From Clostridium sp. D53t1_180928_C8 (lineage in GTDB: Bacteria; Bacillota; Clostridia; Clostridiales; Clostridiaceae), in NCBI RefSeq assembly GCF_015667795.1, contig NZ_JADPEL010000018.1, positions 1 to 61,528 on the forward strand: DNA of 61,528 bases, given 5' to 3'. Position 1 is the stretch's first letter. Every line of letters begins with the position of its first letter. The translations under genes were made by a program, and so were the position numbers. Shown here piece after piece: positions 48,186 to 57,324 of the stretch. Below the pieces are notes generated by a model. The model had not been told where the DNA came from, did no database searches, and was given only the letters and a program-made list of their open reading frames with translations.

Positions 48186-49220
48186 TTATTCTAAATTTTT
48201 ATTTATATTTCTTAATAAATCACTTCTAAAAGTATCAATTTCAACTTTATCTTTTAACCTACTTAAAAATACTTCATAATCCCAAGATTTCTGCTTCAAA
48301 TAGTAATCCTTAGAAATATTAATAAAATCTCTTGGATAGTTTAACATTGCATAGATTACTTCCTTCTCTTTATCTAAAACTTCAGATATACTACTATAAT
48401 CCTTTATTATTTTACTAACTACTTCTTTATCATAAAGATAGTTCTTAATTACTTTTATCATAAAATTATATATATCCATAGCTCTAATGTCTATTTTACA
48501 ATAATCAAAATCTATCATATTAACTTCATCTTCATCAATTATGAAATTATGATGCGCTAAATCTAAATGACATATAATCATATTTTTCTCATCTGTATAA
48601 AGATTATTATAATCACTATTAGTTAATAGATTTATACTTTTATTTAAATCATTTTTTGCTTTTGCTACATTATCTAAAAATAATATATCAAATTCATTTT
48701 TATAACTAAACCTACCTATGACTCTCTCTGCTTCTGTAATAAAGCATAAATCATTCAAAAATTCATATATTAAATTTTTAGATTTATTTAATCTTATATC
48801 CTCATTTGTAAATTTATTAATTATATCCTTTGATGCATTATGAAAATTTGCTAAAGCTTTAGTACACCATTCTACTTCAACTGGATTTGTAAATGTTGCT
48901 TCTCTCCCCTCTATCATATCTAATAATACATATGACTTCCCTTTCCACTCTGTAATTATATCTCCATTAGAGTTTGTACAATATTGAAGTATATATTTAT
49001 CATTTTCCTTAATTATATTTAAAGCTTTATTTATAAAATTTATCCTATCTTGTGATGAACTAATTATTTTTAATATTTTCTTTCCCTTATCTGTAAATAA
49101 AATAAATACTTTTCTTAATGGAATAATGTCATAAACCTTTACGCCTAGTTTATAAAAAAACTCCTCGCTTAAATCATAGCTACACAATATTCTTTTATCT
49201 ATATATCTAAACTTATTCAT
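48186..49220 (-). CDS. CotS-family spore coat protein, copy 2
   Basis: 344 aa. Catalytic-loop region IICHLDLAHHNFIIDED (one His of the usual HHD replaced by CHLD) and MIDFDYCKIDIRAMDIYNFM. ATG 49220 follows GGAGG; a longer frame would overlap the upstream gene. More divergent than copies 1 and 3. It follows the eroded CotS gene by 13 nt and is probably in its operon. Confidence 0.82.
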   Translation of the reverse strand: MNKFRYIDKRILCSYDLSEEFFYKLGVKVYDIIPLRKVFILFTDKGKKILKIISSSQDRINFINKALNIIKENDKYILQYCTNSNGDIITEWKGKSYVLLDMIEGREATFTNPVEVEWCTKALANFHNASKDIINKFTNEDIRLNKSKNLIYEFLNDLCFITEAERVIGRFSYKNEFDILFLDNVAKAKNDLNKSINLLTNSDYNNLYTDEKNMIICHLDLAHHNFIIDEDEVNMIDFDYCKIDIRAMDIYNFMIKVIKNYLYDKEVVSKIIKDYSSISEVLDKEKEVIYAMLNYPRDFINISKDYYLKQKSWDYEVFLSRLKDKVEIDTFRSDLLRNINKNLE

Positions 49221-49233
49221 TTTGTTCCTCCAT

Positions 49234-49974
49234 TCATAAAAGTTCAATACCATCTATCTTTTGAGCAATACCAATCTCCTTTATCCATTCTTCATCACTA
49301 AATCTTTCTCTATCTTCCTTTAACTTCAACAGTTCTTTAATTGACTCAAGAGGATAATTAGCTAATATAGTCATGTAATTTATACTAGAATTGTTTAAGT
49401 TTGATTTATATGCAAAATCATTTATTAAACTAATAATGTCTCCATTATATCCCCTTTTCTTTAACCTTTTTATATAATTATAACAATCATGCTCAATCAT
49501 ATTATAAGAAATATATCTTGTAGTTCTTATGCTGATGGCTAAACCATCTTTCTTTAGATTTCCCTCATCTACTCGTCCTAAGCATATATCATAATTATTC
49601 ATACTCCTTATTATTATTTTTAAGTACTCTTCTTCATCTAACTTATTTAAAGATTTATTAGCTCTATTTAAAATTTTATTTCCTTCTTCAATAATAAAGA
49701 AATCAAAATCACTTTTATTATATTTCTCTTGAAATGATTTCATCATTTTTAATATTTTTTTTCTTTGAACCATAAATGACTCTATTTCCTTACCTATTGA
49801 ACTTTCAATTCTTGGAATTATATTTATTTTCTTTCCTTTTAAAATTTTTTGCACTTCAATTATCAGAGATATTTGCCTGTCTGTATCCCAAACATATTTT
49901 TTCTTCATCCCCTTAGGAAAATTTTCTTCCCCAACAATTATTCCATTACTATTTAAAAATTCTATTATATCCAA
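49234..49974 (-). CDS. eroded CotS-like paralogue
   Basis: 246 aa, about 90 residues shorter than its neighbours. The stretch KYNKSDFDFFIIEEGNKILN and the tail LANYPLESIKELLKLKEDRE line up with KSDFD and the C-terminal helices of the flanking CotS proteins. The N-lobe is largely missing, and the catalytic HxD and DFD blocks are replaced by unrelated residues (CLGRVDEGNLKKDG). The frame is intact and it has a ribosome site (AAGGAGCGA), so it may still be expressed as a non-catalytic protein. Placed between CotS copies 3 and 2. Confidence 0.65.
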   Translation of the reverse strand: MDIIEFLNSNGIIVGEENFPKGMKKKYVWDTDRQISLIIEVQKILKGKKINIIPRIESSIGKEIESFMVQRKKILKMMKSFQEKYNKSDFDFFIIEEGNKILNRANKSLNKLDEEEYLKIIIRSMNNYDICLGRVDEGNLKKDGLAISIRTTRYISYNMIEHDCYNYIKRLKKRGYNGDIISLINDFAYKSNLNNSSINYMTILANYPLESIKELLKLKEDRERFSDEEWIKEIGIAQKIDGIELL

Positions 49975-49987
49975 ATAACATCGCTCC

Positions 49988-50983
49988 TTAATTGAAATAC
50001 TCTTCTAGAAATTCTTCTCTATATTCAATATCTTCTAAATATTTTTTTATCTTTTCTACAAAAAATTCCTCACCCCAGGGTTGTTGTTCCCAATAATATT
50101 GAATTCCAACTTGCCAAAATACTTGCGGAAATCTAATAAATTCCCTTATTAATTTTAATTCCTCATCATAAACATTATTACTTTTGCAATAATTATTTAA
50201 AATTAAATTAGCTTTTTCCTTGCTCCACTTCCCATCTTTCATTGCCCTAATCAATAATGAAGATAAGTCATGTAAATGAGTATCTAAAATACAGTAGTCA
50301 AAATCTATTACATTAAATTCTCCATTCTCATCAACTAAAATATTATGATGTGCAAAATCATGATGACAAAATCCCATTTTCATTACTTCTTTATCCATCA
50401 TTTCAATGTAATTACTTTGTTGCAATGACTTAACCACCATTTTCCCTCTTTCTATTTCACTTTCTAAATTATCTAAATATATATAATCAAATTTAGATTT
50501 ATATGCTTTCTGATATATTCTATTTTTAAAATCTAACATTTCATTACATCGTGTCTCAAAAACTTTTATCCATGAATACCAACCTATTCTTGGATTCATA
50601 TTTCTATTTAAGGCAAATCCAGTACTGCATGTATGAAGTTCACCTAATTTTTTAGCTATTGCCCCTAATTCTATTGGATTATTATAATTACTAACTCTAG
50701 ATGGGATCCATTCTGTTAGATAAGCATACTGATTTCCAATCTGTATATAGTCACCATTATTTTTATTTTTTAATATAATGGGAATTTTACTAAATTTTCT
50801 TTTTTGCAAATGCTTAATTGCAGATAAAATAAAATAGAAATGCCCAAAATCATATTTAATTATTTTTATTGCATAGGTTGAATTATCGCTTTCTAATTTA
50901 TAGCTATTTTTAACTTTTTCAAGTGATTTTATATTTATTGAATAATTAGATTCTATAGATTTTTTTAGATTTTCTGTATCCAT
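49988..50983 (-). CDS. CotS-family spore coat protein, copy 3
   Basis: 331 aa with intact-looking loop GFCHHDFAHHNILVDENGEF and VIDFDYCILDTHLHDLSSLL. It heads the three-gene minus-strand run (copy 3, eroded copy, copy 2; gaps 13 nt each). TAGGAG precedes the ATG. A mother-cell-type promoter candidate is upstream. Divergent from GT4 copy 2, mirroring the arrangement at 46.9 kb. Confidence 0.88.
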   Translation of the reverse strand: MDTENLKKSIESNYSINIKSLEKVKNSYKLESDNSTYAIKIIKYDFGHFYFILSAIKHLQKRKFSKIPIILKNKNNGDYIQIGNQYAYLTEWIPSRVSNYNNPIELGAIAKKLGELHTCSTGFALNRNMNPRIGWYSWIKVFETRCNEMLDFKNRIYQKAYKSKFDYIYLDNLESEIERGKMVVKSLQQSNYIEMMDKEVMKMGFCHHDFAHHNILVDENGEFNVIDFDYCILDTHLHDLSSLLIRAMKDGKWSKEKANLILNNYCKSNNVYDEELKLIREFIRFPQVFWQVGIQYYWEQQPWGEEFFVEKIKKYLEDIEYREEFLEEYFN

Positions 50984-51010
50984 AGCAAACTCCTAAAGTT
51001 TTATTCTATT

Positions 51011-51038
51011 TATTATATGAAATTACATATTTCATTGT
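51011..51038 (-). promoter_or_regulatory. sigma-K-like promoter of CotS copy 3 operon
   Basis: On the minus strand an AC dinucleotide is followed 17 nt later by CATATAATA (51011-51019), the sigma-K pattern AC-N16/17-CATANNNTA. AT-rich sequence makes chance matches possible. Confidence 0.35.
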
Positions 51039-51108
51039 GTTTACTATCACATAAATTACTTATTTATAATATTTATAATATTATAGGTTTTTTAGGAGGC
51101 GTTATGCT

Positions 51109-52239
51109 TTGAAAGTTTCAATAGATGCTAGGGGAATTAATTTATACAAGGGATCTGGTATAGGTACCTATACTGAGAATCTTCTTATAGAACTTCTTAA
51201 TATAGATAATAAAAATAATTATTCTATTTTTTGGGCTGGAGATAATTATGAAAATTATAAAAAATATAATTCCAAAATAATTTTTACGTCAAAAAAACAT
51301 GGTGCGTTTTATGAAAATTATTATTATCCAAATTACATTAAAGAAAATAACATAGATTTACATCACATACCTCAAAACGGTATTGGGTTAAATGAACTAT
51401 ATACATCTTCAGCAATAGTAACTATTCATGATCTAATTCCTTATATTTTACCCGAGACTGTTGGTAGAGGATATCTTGAAAGATTTTTAAGGGATATGCC
51501 TTTTATAGTAAATAATTCTAAGGCAATATTAACAGTTTCTGAATACTCTAAAAATGACATAATAAAATTTTTTCCTTCAGTAAATCCAGATAAAATATTC
51601 GTTACTCCTCTAGCTGCTAATAAAAGTTACAAACCATTAAATAAATTTAAGTGTATTGATTACCTTAAAAATAAATATAGTATTGATTGTCCCTTTATAT
51701 TATATATAGGTGGATTTAGTACAAGAAAAAATGTAAAAGAACTTATAATTGCTTTTAGTAAAATTCAAAAATCATTAAAAAAGAATTATAAATTAGTTTT
51801 ATGTGGCTCTATACGAGATGAGGGAGTTAAACTTCAAGAACTATGCAAAGAACTTTTAATAGATGATAAAATTATATTTACAGGTTTTATACCTGATGAT
51901 GATTTACCTATATTTTATAACGCTGCTGAACTTTTTGTTTATCCATCATTATATGAGGGCTTTGGTCTACCCCCTCTTGAAGCTATGAGTTGTTCTACTC
52001 CTGTAATTACATCTAACTTGACCTCAATTCCAGAAGTAACTAACAATTGTGCTATTTTAATAAACCCTTTATATACCGATGAACTTTCTTCATCAATTAT
52101 TGATTTATTAAATTCAGATTCACTATTACAAGAGTATAGCCAAAAAGGATATAATAATAGCTTAAAATTCACTTGGAAAAACACAGCAATTTACACCTTA
52201 AAAGCCTATGAAAGTATCTTTAAAAATAAAGAAAATTAA
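51109..52239 (+). CDS. GT4 glycosyltransferase, CotSA-like, copy 2
   Basis: 376 aa. KVSIDARGINLYKGSGIGTY, YIGGFSTRKNVKELIIAFSK and the EX7E site [19 protein letters not shown]. It starts with TTG (51109), 9 nt after AGGAGG; an ATG five bases earlier is out of frame and soon stops. Paralogue of the 47.0 kb gene. A CATAAATTA mother-cell-like -10 lies at 51050-51058 without a good -35. Confidence 0.88.
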   Translation: MKVSIDARGINLYKGSGIGTYTENLLIELLNIDNKNNYSIFWAGDNYENYKKYNSKIIFTSKKHGAFYENYYYPNYIKENNIDLHHIPQNGIGLNELYTSSAIVTIHDLIPYILPETVGRGYLERFLRDMPFIVNNSKAILTVSEYSKNDIIKFFPSVNPDKIFVTPLAANKSYKPLNKFKCIDYLKNKYSIDCPFILYIGGFSTRKNVKELIIAFSKIQKSLKKNYKLVLCGSIRDEGVKLQELCKELLIDDKIIFTGFIPDDDLPIFYNAAELFVYPSLYEGFGLPPLEAMSCSTPVITSNLTSIPEVTNNCAILINPLYTDELSSSIIDLLNSDSLLQEYSQKGYNNSLKFTWKNTAIYTLKAYESIFKNKEN

Positions 52240-52283
52240 AAAATAGAGACTATGAATTTCGTCATAGTCTCTATTTTTTAATT
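52234..52283. terminator. bidirectional terminator, 22-bp arms
   Basis: AATTAAAAAATAGAGACTAT with complement arm and an ATTTCG loop, between the convergent GT4 copy 2 and htrA. Confidence 0.88.
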
Positions 52284-53492
52284 TGTTGTATTTGAAGTTA
52301 ACGTTATAGTAGTATTTTGAGTTTTTCCATCTCTAATAAACTCAATATTAATACTATCTCCCTCTTCCTTAGAATTTTTAACAGCTTGTAATTCATCAAA
52401 AGTTTTAATTCTATTTCCATCAGCCTTAACTATTAAATCTCCAGCCTTTAGCCCTGCTTTTTCTGCTGGTGAAAATTCATTAACCTCAACGATGTAAAGT
52501 CCTTCTTCCATATTTAATTGATTAGCCATGCTCTCATCTATAGCTCTTATTGATACTCCTAAGTTTAATATAGGTTTAGATAATGATTCAATTTTATCTT
52601 TTACATCATTAATAGGAATTGCAAATCCAATACCTTCCGCACCGTCACTTGCCTTTAATGTGTTAATACCAATAACTTCTCCTTTTGTATTAATTAATGG
52701 ACCACCACTATTACCTGAATTAATAGCTGTATCTGTTTGTATTAAATTAGTACTAACTCCTGTCTTTGTCTCAACACTTCTATTTAATGCACTTATTATA
52801 CCCTTAGTTAATGTAGATGATAATTCCTTAGATAACGGATTTCCAATGGCTAATACTTCTTCACCTGGTTGTAATGCATCAGAATCACCTAACTCAACAA
52901 CTCCAGGAACTTCTATATCATCATTAATTTTTATCATAGCTACGTCTTGATCTGCATCATAGTTTACTACAGATGCCTTTACTTCTCTATTATCACTTAA
53001 TGTTACAGTTACTTCCTTCGCTCCATCTATAACATGATAATTTGTTAAAATATATCCATCATTATTTATTATAAATCCTGATCCCATACCTTCCGTTTCT
53101 TGTTGGAACCATCCATTTACACTTTGTAGTGATTTAGTTGATACCATAACTACTGCTGGAGCAACTTTCTTATATATATCTGCGGCTGATAATGCCTTAT
53201 TATCACTTGCAAATGAAACTGGATCTGCAGTTACAGAGTTACCTGAACTATTATTATTTCTATTTCCGTCTGTTATAAAGTAAGTAACTCCTGAACCAAT
53301 TACTCCACCACATAAAGAACATATAAGTGCAAGTGCTATATACTTAGCAATTCCATTTCCTTTTCCATTCCTATTTTTTTTCTTCTTTTTCTTATCCTTA
53401 TTTGGCTCTTCATTAAAAGTATGTTTTACTTCCCCCTCTTCACTTACTTCTGTTTCGCTATATGCTGCATCATAAATATTCTCATTATCCAT
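52278..53492 (-). CDS. htrA: HtrA/DegP-type membrane serine protease
   Basis: 404 aa. Lysine-rich cytoplasmic N-terminus (1-48), one membrane segment (about 50-73), trypsin-like domain with His in LTNYHVIDGAKEV, Asp in DADQDVAMIKI and Ser in NSGNSGGPLI, then one PDZ domain (about 310-400). It degrades misfolded exported proteins. Good ribosome site AAGGAG. Promoter with a palindrome over the -35 suggests regulation. Confidence 0.95.
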   Translation of the reverse strand: MDNENIYDAAYSETEVSEEGEVKHTFNEEPNKDKKKKKKNRNGKGNGIAKYIALALICSLCGGVIGSGVTYFITDGNRNNNSSGNSVTADPVSFASDNKALSAADIYKKVAPAVVMVSTKSLQSVNGWFQQETEGMGSGFIINNDGYILTNYHVIDGAKEVTVTLSDNREVKASVVNYDADQDVAMIKINDDIEVPGVVELGDSDALQPGEEVLAIGNPLSKELSSTLTKGIISALNRSVETKTGVSTNLIQTDTAINSGNSGGPLINTKGEVIGINTLKASDGAEGIGFAIPINDVKDKIESLSKPILNLGVSIRAIDESMANQLNMEEGLYIVEVNEFSPAEKAGLKAGDLIVKADGNRIKTFDELQAVKNSKEEGDSINIEFIRDGKTQNTTITLTSNTTN

Positions 53493-53529
53493 ATATACTA
53501 ACTCCTTTTTCGTTTTTATTTATTTCATA

Positions 53530-53557
53530 CTTATAATATAACCACTCAATGTGTCAA
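53530..53557 (-). promoter_or_regulatory. promoter of htrA
   Basis: Perfect TTGACA (53552-53557), 16-nt spacer, TATAAG (53530-53535) on the minus strand. Confidence 0.6.
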
Positions 53558-53567
53558 ATATATGACA
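53552..53567. promoter_or_regulatory. operator-like palindrome over the htrA -35
   Basis: TGTCAAATATATGACA: TGTCA and TGACA half sites 6 nt apart, with the -35 hexamer inside. Regulator unknown. Confidence 0.35.
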
Positions 53568-53570
53568 ATA

Positions 53571-53603
53571 AAAAAAACAGGCATCACTTTTTGACACCTG
53601 TTC
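53571..53603 (-). terminator. terminator of the hydrolase-like gene
   Basis: AACAGG/CCTGTT stem with inner pairing and T8 on the minus strand, between the hydrolase-like gene and the htrA promoter. Confidence 0.8.
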
Positions 53604-53607
53604 ATTA

Positions 53608-54618
53608 TTATTTTTTTTTCTCATCTATATCTTGTAACTTTTTAATAGTTTGTCTTATAGCATTTAAAACATTTTCCTTATCATTTAAAGCTAAAAAATC
53701 TTTATCAGATTTACTTACATATACAGTTGTTAAGTCATCACTACCTAATCCTTTTAAAGGATCGTCTTGATTTTTAGTAACTAAATAATACGGAATATCA
53801 CTAAACACGCCTTCAATCTGACTATTACTTTGTCCCTTAAGAACATTATTCAACTCATGGTATACTGCCGTTGTATAGTTTGATTTAGTTCTTAAAGTTA
53901 AAAATTCATCCAAATTATTTTCTAAAAGCCCTGATTCATAGTCCCTTAAATTTATATCTAAACCAAACTTGTCCAGTAACATTGTAAGTCCACACTTTGA
54001 TCCAATTCTTTCGATCCCTCTTCTAATCTTAGTTATAAAGTAACTATTTTGATATTCTTTTGTCTGAACTTCTTTTTCATTAATAGGATCAATCATTATA
54101 GCAGCTGCAACGGACTCCTTAAATTGTTCTGCAAAACTTGTTAGCACAAGAGATCCATATCCTTCTCCAACAATTATATAAGGCCCTGACAGTCCTGCTT
54201 TTCTTAATAATATTTTCAAATCTCTAGCTTGTTCCTTAGGTGTTCTTCCTGAAGATATATCACTATATCCGTATCCCTGTCTATTGTAAACGAAAGTTTT
54301 TACATTATCATTTTTCTTTAGTTCTTCTACAATAGGAGTCCACTCCTCTAAAGTAGCTCCCATATCACCATCAAAGATAATAGTGTAGCTACCTTCCCCT
54401 TCAATTCTATAATCTAACCTTAGATCATCTACTGTAGTGTAATTTACCCTTTTTTTTAATCTTTCCCCATCAACAAAGTCAACTACATTTTGAGTAACAA
54501 CTCCAATAACTATTATAAAAACAATTATCCCAAATATTATTTTAATTTTATCTTTCGGACTCCTTTGCTTCTTCATACTTACTGTGCGTACTCCATTTGA
54601 ATACGGTAAAAACTTCAT
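53608..54618 (-). CDS. membrane-anchored alpha/beta-hydrolase-like protein, catalytically dead
   Basis: 336 aa from ATG 54618 (after GGGGAGAG). One N-terminal membrane helix (about 26-42), then an alpha/beta-hydrolase fold: IIFDGDMG (oxyanion strand), VYNRQGYGYSD, and the nucleophile elbow. The elbow reads GEGYG (151-155) where active members have GHSYG, so the serine is glycine; the expected catalytic histidine near the C-terminus is also absent (SKSDKDFLAL). It is therefore probably a binding or scaffold protein. It lies between tsaD and htrA with its own terminator. Confidence 0.8.
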   Translation of the reverse strand: MKFLPYSNGVRTVSMKKQRSPKDKIKIIFGIIVFIIVIGVVTQNVVDFVDGERLKKRVNYTTVDDLRLDYRIEGEGSYTIIFDGDMGATLEEWTPIVEELKKNDNVKTFVYNRQGYGYSDISSGRTPKEQARDLKILLRKAGLSGPYIIVGEGYGSLVLTSFAEQFKESVAAAIMIDPINEKEVQTKEYQNSYFITKIRRGIERIGSKCGLTMLLDKFGLDINLRDYESGLLENNLDEFLTLRTKSNYTTAVYHELNNVLKGQSNSQIEGVFSDIPYYLVTKNQDDPLKGLGSDDLTTVYVSKSDKDFLALNDKENVLNAIRQTIKKLQDIDEKKK

Positions 54619-54696
54619 TTTATTTCTCTCCCCATACTTTCTTATATACAATAAATATTTTTATACTTAAGATTTTGAAATTATATCTATTTAGTT

Positions 54697-55713
54697 TTAA
54701 TTATTTAGCTTTAAATTAGGCTTTGCATTTAAGTTTAAATCACTAATTTCTTCATTAATAAAATTGAAATAAGCTGCACTTCCAATCATAGCTGCATTAT
54801 CAGTACATAAAATCGGAGCTGGGAATAATACTTCTATACCTCTTTTAGAAGCTTCTTTAATAAGTGTTTCTCTTAAGCTTGAGTTAGAAGCTACTCCACC
54901 AGCTATTGCAATTGTCTTAACGTTTTTCTTTTTACAAGTTAATAAAACATTTTCTTTTAACACATCTATAACTGCATATTGGAATGAAGCCGCAACATCA
55001 GCATTATTCACTTCAACATTTTGCATTTTACATTTATTTAAATAATTAAGCACTGCTGACTTTACACCACTAAATGAAAAATCTAAAGTCTCCTCATGAA
55101 AATTAGCTTTTGGGAATACTATAGCTTTAGGATTTCCCTCCTTTGCTAATTTATCTATTTTAGGCCCACCTGGATATCCAAGTCCTAATGCTCTTGCAAC
55201 CTTATCATAAGCTTCTCCAGCCGCATCATCCCTAGTTTGACCAATTACTTCATACTCACCATAATTTTTAACATGTACTATAAAAGTATGTCCTCCTGAT
55301 ACTACTAATGATACAAATGGTGGTTTTAATTCTTTATGTTGTATATAATTTGCACAAATATGTCCTTCAATATGATTTACTCCTATTAAAGGCTTCTTAG
55401 TTGCAAATGCCAATCCCTTTGCAAACTGTAATCCAACTAGTAAAGCTCCTACTAATCCTGGACCGTATGTAACACCTATAGCATCAATTTTATCTAAAGT
55501 AACATTTGCCTCTTCAAGAGCTTCTTCTACCACTCCATTAATGGCTTCAATATGCATTCTTGAAGCTACTTCAGGAACTACTCCTCCATACTTTTTATGT
55601 GTATCTATTTGAGAAGCAATTACATTAGATAATACCTCTCTTCCATTAACAACAACTGCTGCTGAAGTCTCATCACAACTTGATTCTATTGCTAAAATAT
55701 ACTTATCTTCCAT
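54697..55713 (-). CDS. tsaD: tRNA t6A37 threonylcarbamoyltransferase subunit TsaD
   Basis: 338 aa ASKHA-fold protein. Metal ligands His114 and His118 in [21 protein letters not shown] near the N-terminus, [14 protein letters not shown] and the nucleotide motif [13 protein letters not shown]. It transfers threonylcarbamoyl from the AMP adduct made by YwlC to A37 of ANN-reading tRNAs; TsaB and TsaE are not in this window. Own promoter upstream. Confidence 0.97.
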   Translation of the reverse strand: MEDKYILAIESSCDETSAAVVVNGREVLSNVIASQIDTHKKYGGVVPEVASRMHIEAINGVVEEALEEANVTLDKIDAIGVTYGPGLVGALLVGLQFAKGLAFATKKPLIGVNHIEGHICANYIQHKELKPPFVSLVVSGGHTFIVHVKNYGEYEVIGQTRDDAAGEAYDKVARALGLGYPGGPKIDKLAKEGNPKAIVFPKANFHEETLDFSFSGVKSAVLNYLNKCKMQNVEVNNADVAASFQYAVIDVLKENVLLTCKKKNVKTIAIAGGVASNSSLRETLIKEASKRGIEVLFPAPILCTDNAAMIGSAAYFNFINEEISDLNLNAKPNLKLNN

Positions 55714-55753
55714 TTATTTTACCTCTTCTTTTTACTATATAACACCAAACTGT

Positions 55754-55782
55754 ATTATAACGTAATCATAAAACATAATCAA
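55754..55782 (-). promoter_or_regulatory. promoter of tsaD
   Basis: TTGATT (55777-55782), 17-nt spacer, perfect TATAAT (55754-55759) on the minus strand. Confidence 0.6.
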
Positions 55783-56002
55783 ATTATTACTTGTTAATAT
55801 AAATTTGCTAATGTATAGTTTAACTATACTAAAATTCTTATTTAGATTATATACTTTTAAAAGTTATTATTCACTATTTTTTATTTCATTTTATGGATTT
55901 TTAAGGATTTCTTAATAATTATGTACTAATTTAATCCTTACCATAATAATTATTAACATTATTGTTAAATATTATATTGTTTTATTTTTAGGGAGAAAAT
56001 AT

Positions 56003-56644
56003 ATGAAACCTTATGCAAAAGTAATAGTTTTAGGATCACCTATAACTAAGTCAAATTTTAAATTACATAATAAAGATGGAAGAGCCATATTACCTTACAA
56101 TACAGGAAAATCACATGATAAGTATGCATTATACGAAGAAGAAATAGCCTATCATGCTAGAAGCCAAAACCCTGATATAGTATTTCATGAATCTCTTATT
56201 GCTGTATTAAAGGTTTATTATAAAAGTGAAAAAAGACATCCAGATACAGCTAATATAACTAAAAGCATATTTGATGGTATTGAAAAAAGCGGTCTAATTG
56301 TAAATGATGCACAAATTCGAAGAATAATAGTAGAAGAGTTTTATGATAAAGAAAACCCAAGATTCGAACTAGAGCTATTTGGTGAAAGTGAATTTTCAGT
56401 TTCATATTCTATTAATGAAAGAAAAATTAAAAATGAAAAAAGACTTTATTCATCATTACATAAATCTGTAAACTCTCCTATTAAATCATCAAAAACAAAA
56501 GTTTCAAAAGAAAAATCTGATAATACAGTATCTTCAATAAATAAATGCTCCATTTGTAATAATATATTAAAAGATAATAACTATATAAAAGCGGATAAAG
56601 GCAAAACTCTTATTTGTAAAACTTGCTTTAATAAATTATTTTAA
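56003..56644 (+). CDS. RusA-like nuclease with C-terminal zinc ribbon
   Basis: 213 aa. Residues 1-125 match the RusA Holliday-junction resolvase pattern: SPITKSNFKLHNKDGRAILP at the start and HPDTANITKSIFDGIEKSGL then VNDAQI, giving the spaced Asp residues of the active site. The usual DxDN reads PDTAN, so one acidic position may be altered. After a Lys/Ser-rich linker (145-185), CSIC and CKTC form a likely zinc ribbon. RusA genes are mostly phage-borne, but no phage genes surround this one. It is followed 14 nt later by a GDSL esterase gene. Confidence 0.72.
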   Translation: MKPYAKVIVLGSPITKSNFKLHNKDGRAILPYNTGKSHDKYALYEEEIAYHARSQNPDIVFHESLIAVLKVYYKSEKRHPDTANITKSIFDGIEKSGLIVNDAQIRRIIVEEFYDKENPRFELELFGESEFSVSYSINERKIKNEKRLYSSLHKSVNSPIKSSKTKVSKEKSDNTVSSINKCSICNNILKDNNYIKADKGKTLICKTCFNKLF

Positions 56645-56658
56645 GGAGATTTTAAATT

Positions 56659-57228
56659 ATGAGTAATAAATATGTATTCTTAGGCGATAGCTTAATATAC
56701 GGCTATGGCGTTAAACCCAAAGATAATTGGGTTTATAAACTTAAAACAACTTACAACTTAAATATATGTAATAAAGGTGTTAATGGTAGTACATCAACTG
56801 ATATGCTAGTTAGGTTTCAGAGAGATGTTCTTGATTCATTTCCGAACACTTTATTTTTAATGGCAGGAACAAATGATTTACTTTCTAATAGAAATGTATC
56901 TTCTATTATTGCTAATATTGATTTAATGATTAAAGATGCATTATCAAATAATATTAAAGTATTAATAGGTATTCCACCTAACATTATTCCTGAAATGGCT
57001 AACACCCTTTTTATGAGATGTGATGCTTATGATTATTGTAAAGAAAATTTACCTTTATTAAGAAAAGAAATTTTAAATCTTTGCACTAAATACTCATTAA
57101 AATACATAGACTTTTATTCAATAACAGAAAATACTAAAGAAATCTCAAATCTATATCTTGATGGAATTCATTTTAAACCATTAGGACAAGACCTATTACT
57201 TAAAGCAGCTAAACAACTTTTTAAGTAA
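56659..57228 (+). CDS. SGNH/GDSL-type hydrolase
   Basis: 189 aa. Block I FLGDSLIYGYG (nucleophile Ser11), block II Gly in NKGVNGSTS, block III MAGTNDLLS and block V DGIHFKPLG with Asp and His of the triad. Complete single-domain esterase/lipase-like enzyme, probably cytosolic since no signal peptide is seen; substrate unknown. Strong AAGGAGAT ribosome site; likely co-transcribed with the RusA-like gene. Confidence 0.9.
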   Translation: MSNKYVFLGDSLIYGYGVKPKDNWVYKLKTTYNLNICNKGVNGSTSTDMLVRFQRDVLDSFPNTLFLMAGTNDLLSNRNVSSIIANIDLMIKDALSNNIKVLIGIPPNIIPEMANTLFMRCDAYDYCKENLPLLRKEILNLCTKYSLKYIDFYSITENTKEISNLYLDGIHFKPLGQDLLLKAAKQLFK

Positions 57229-57324
57229 ACTGATTAGTAAAGATTTAGTCCACAATTTAATCAGAATCTCTTTAAAGTTAACGACTTGTCATAAAAATTT
57301 GTAGCAAGACTCATTAACTATAAT

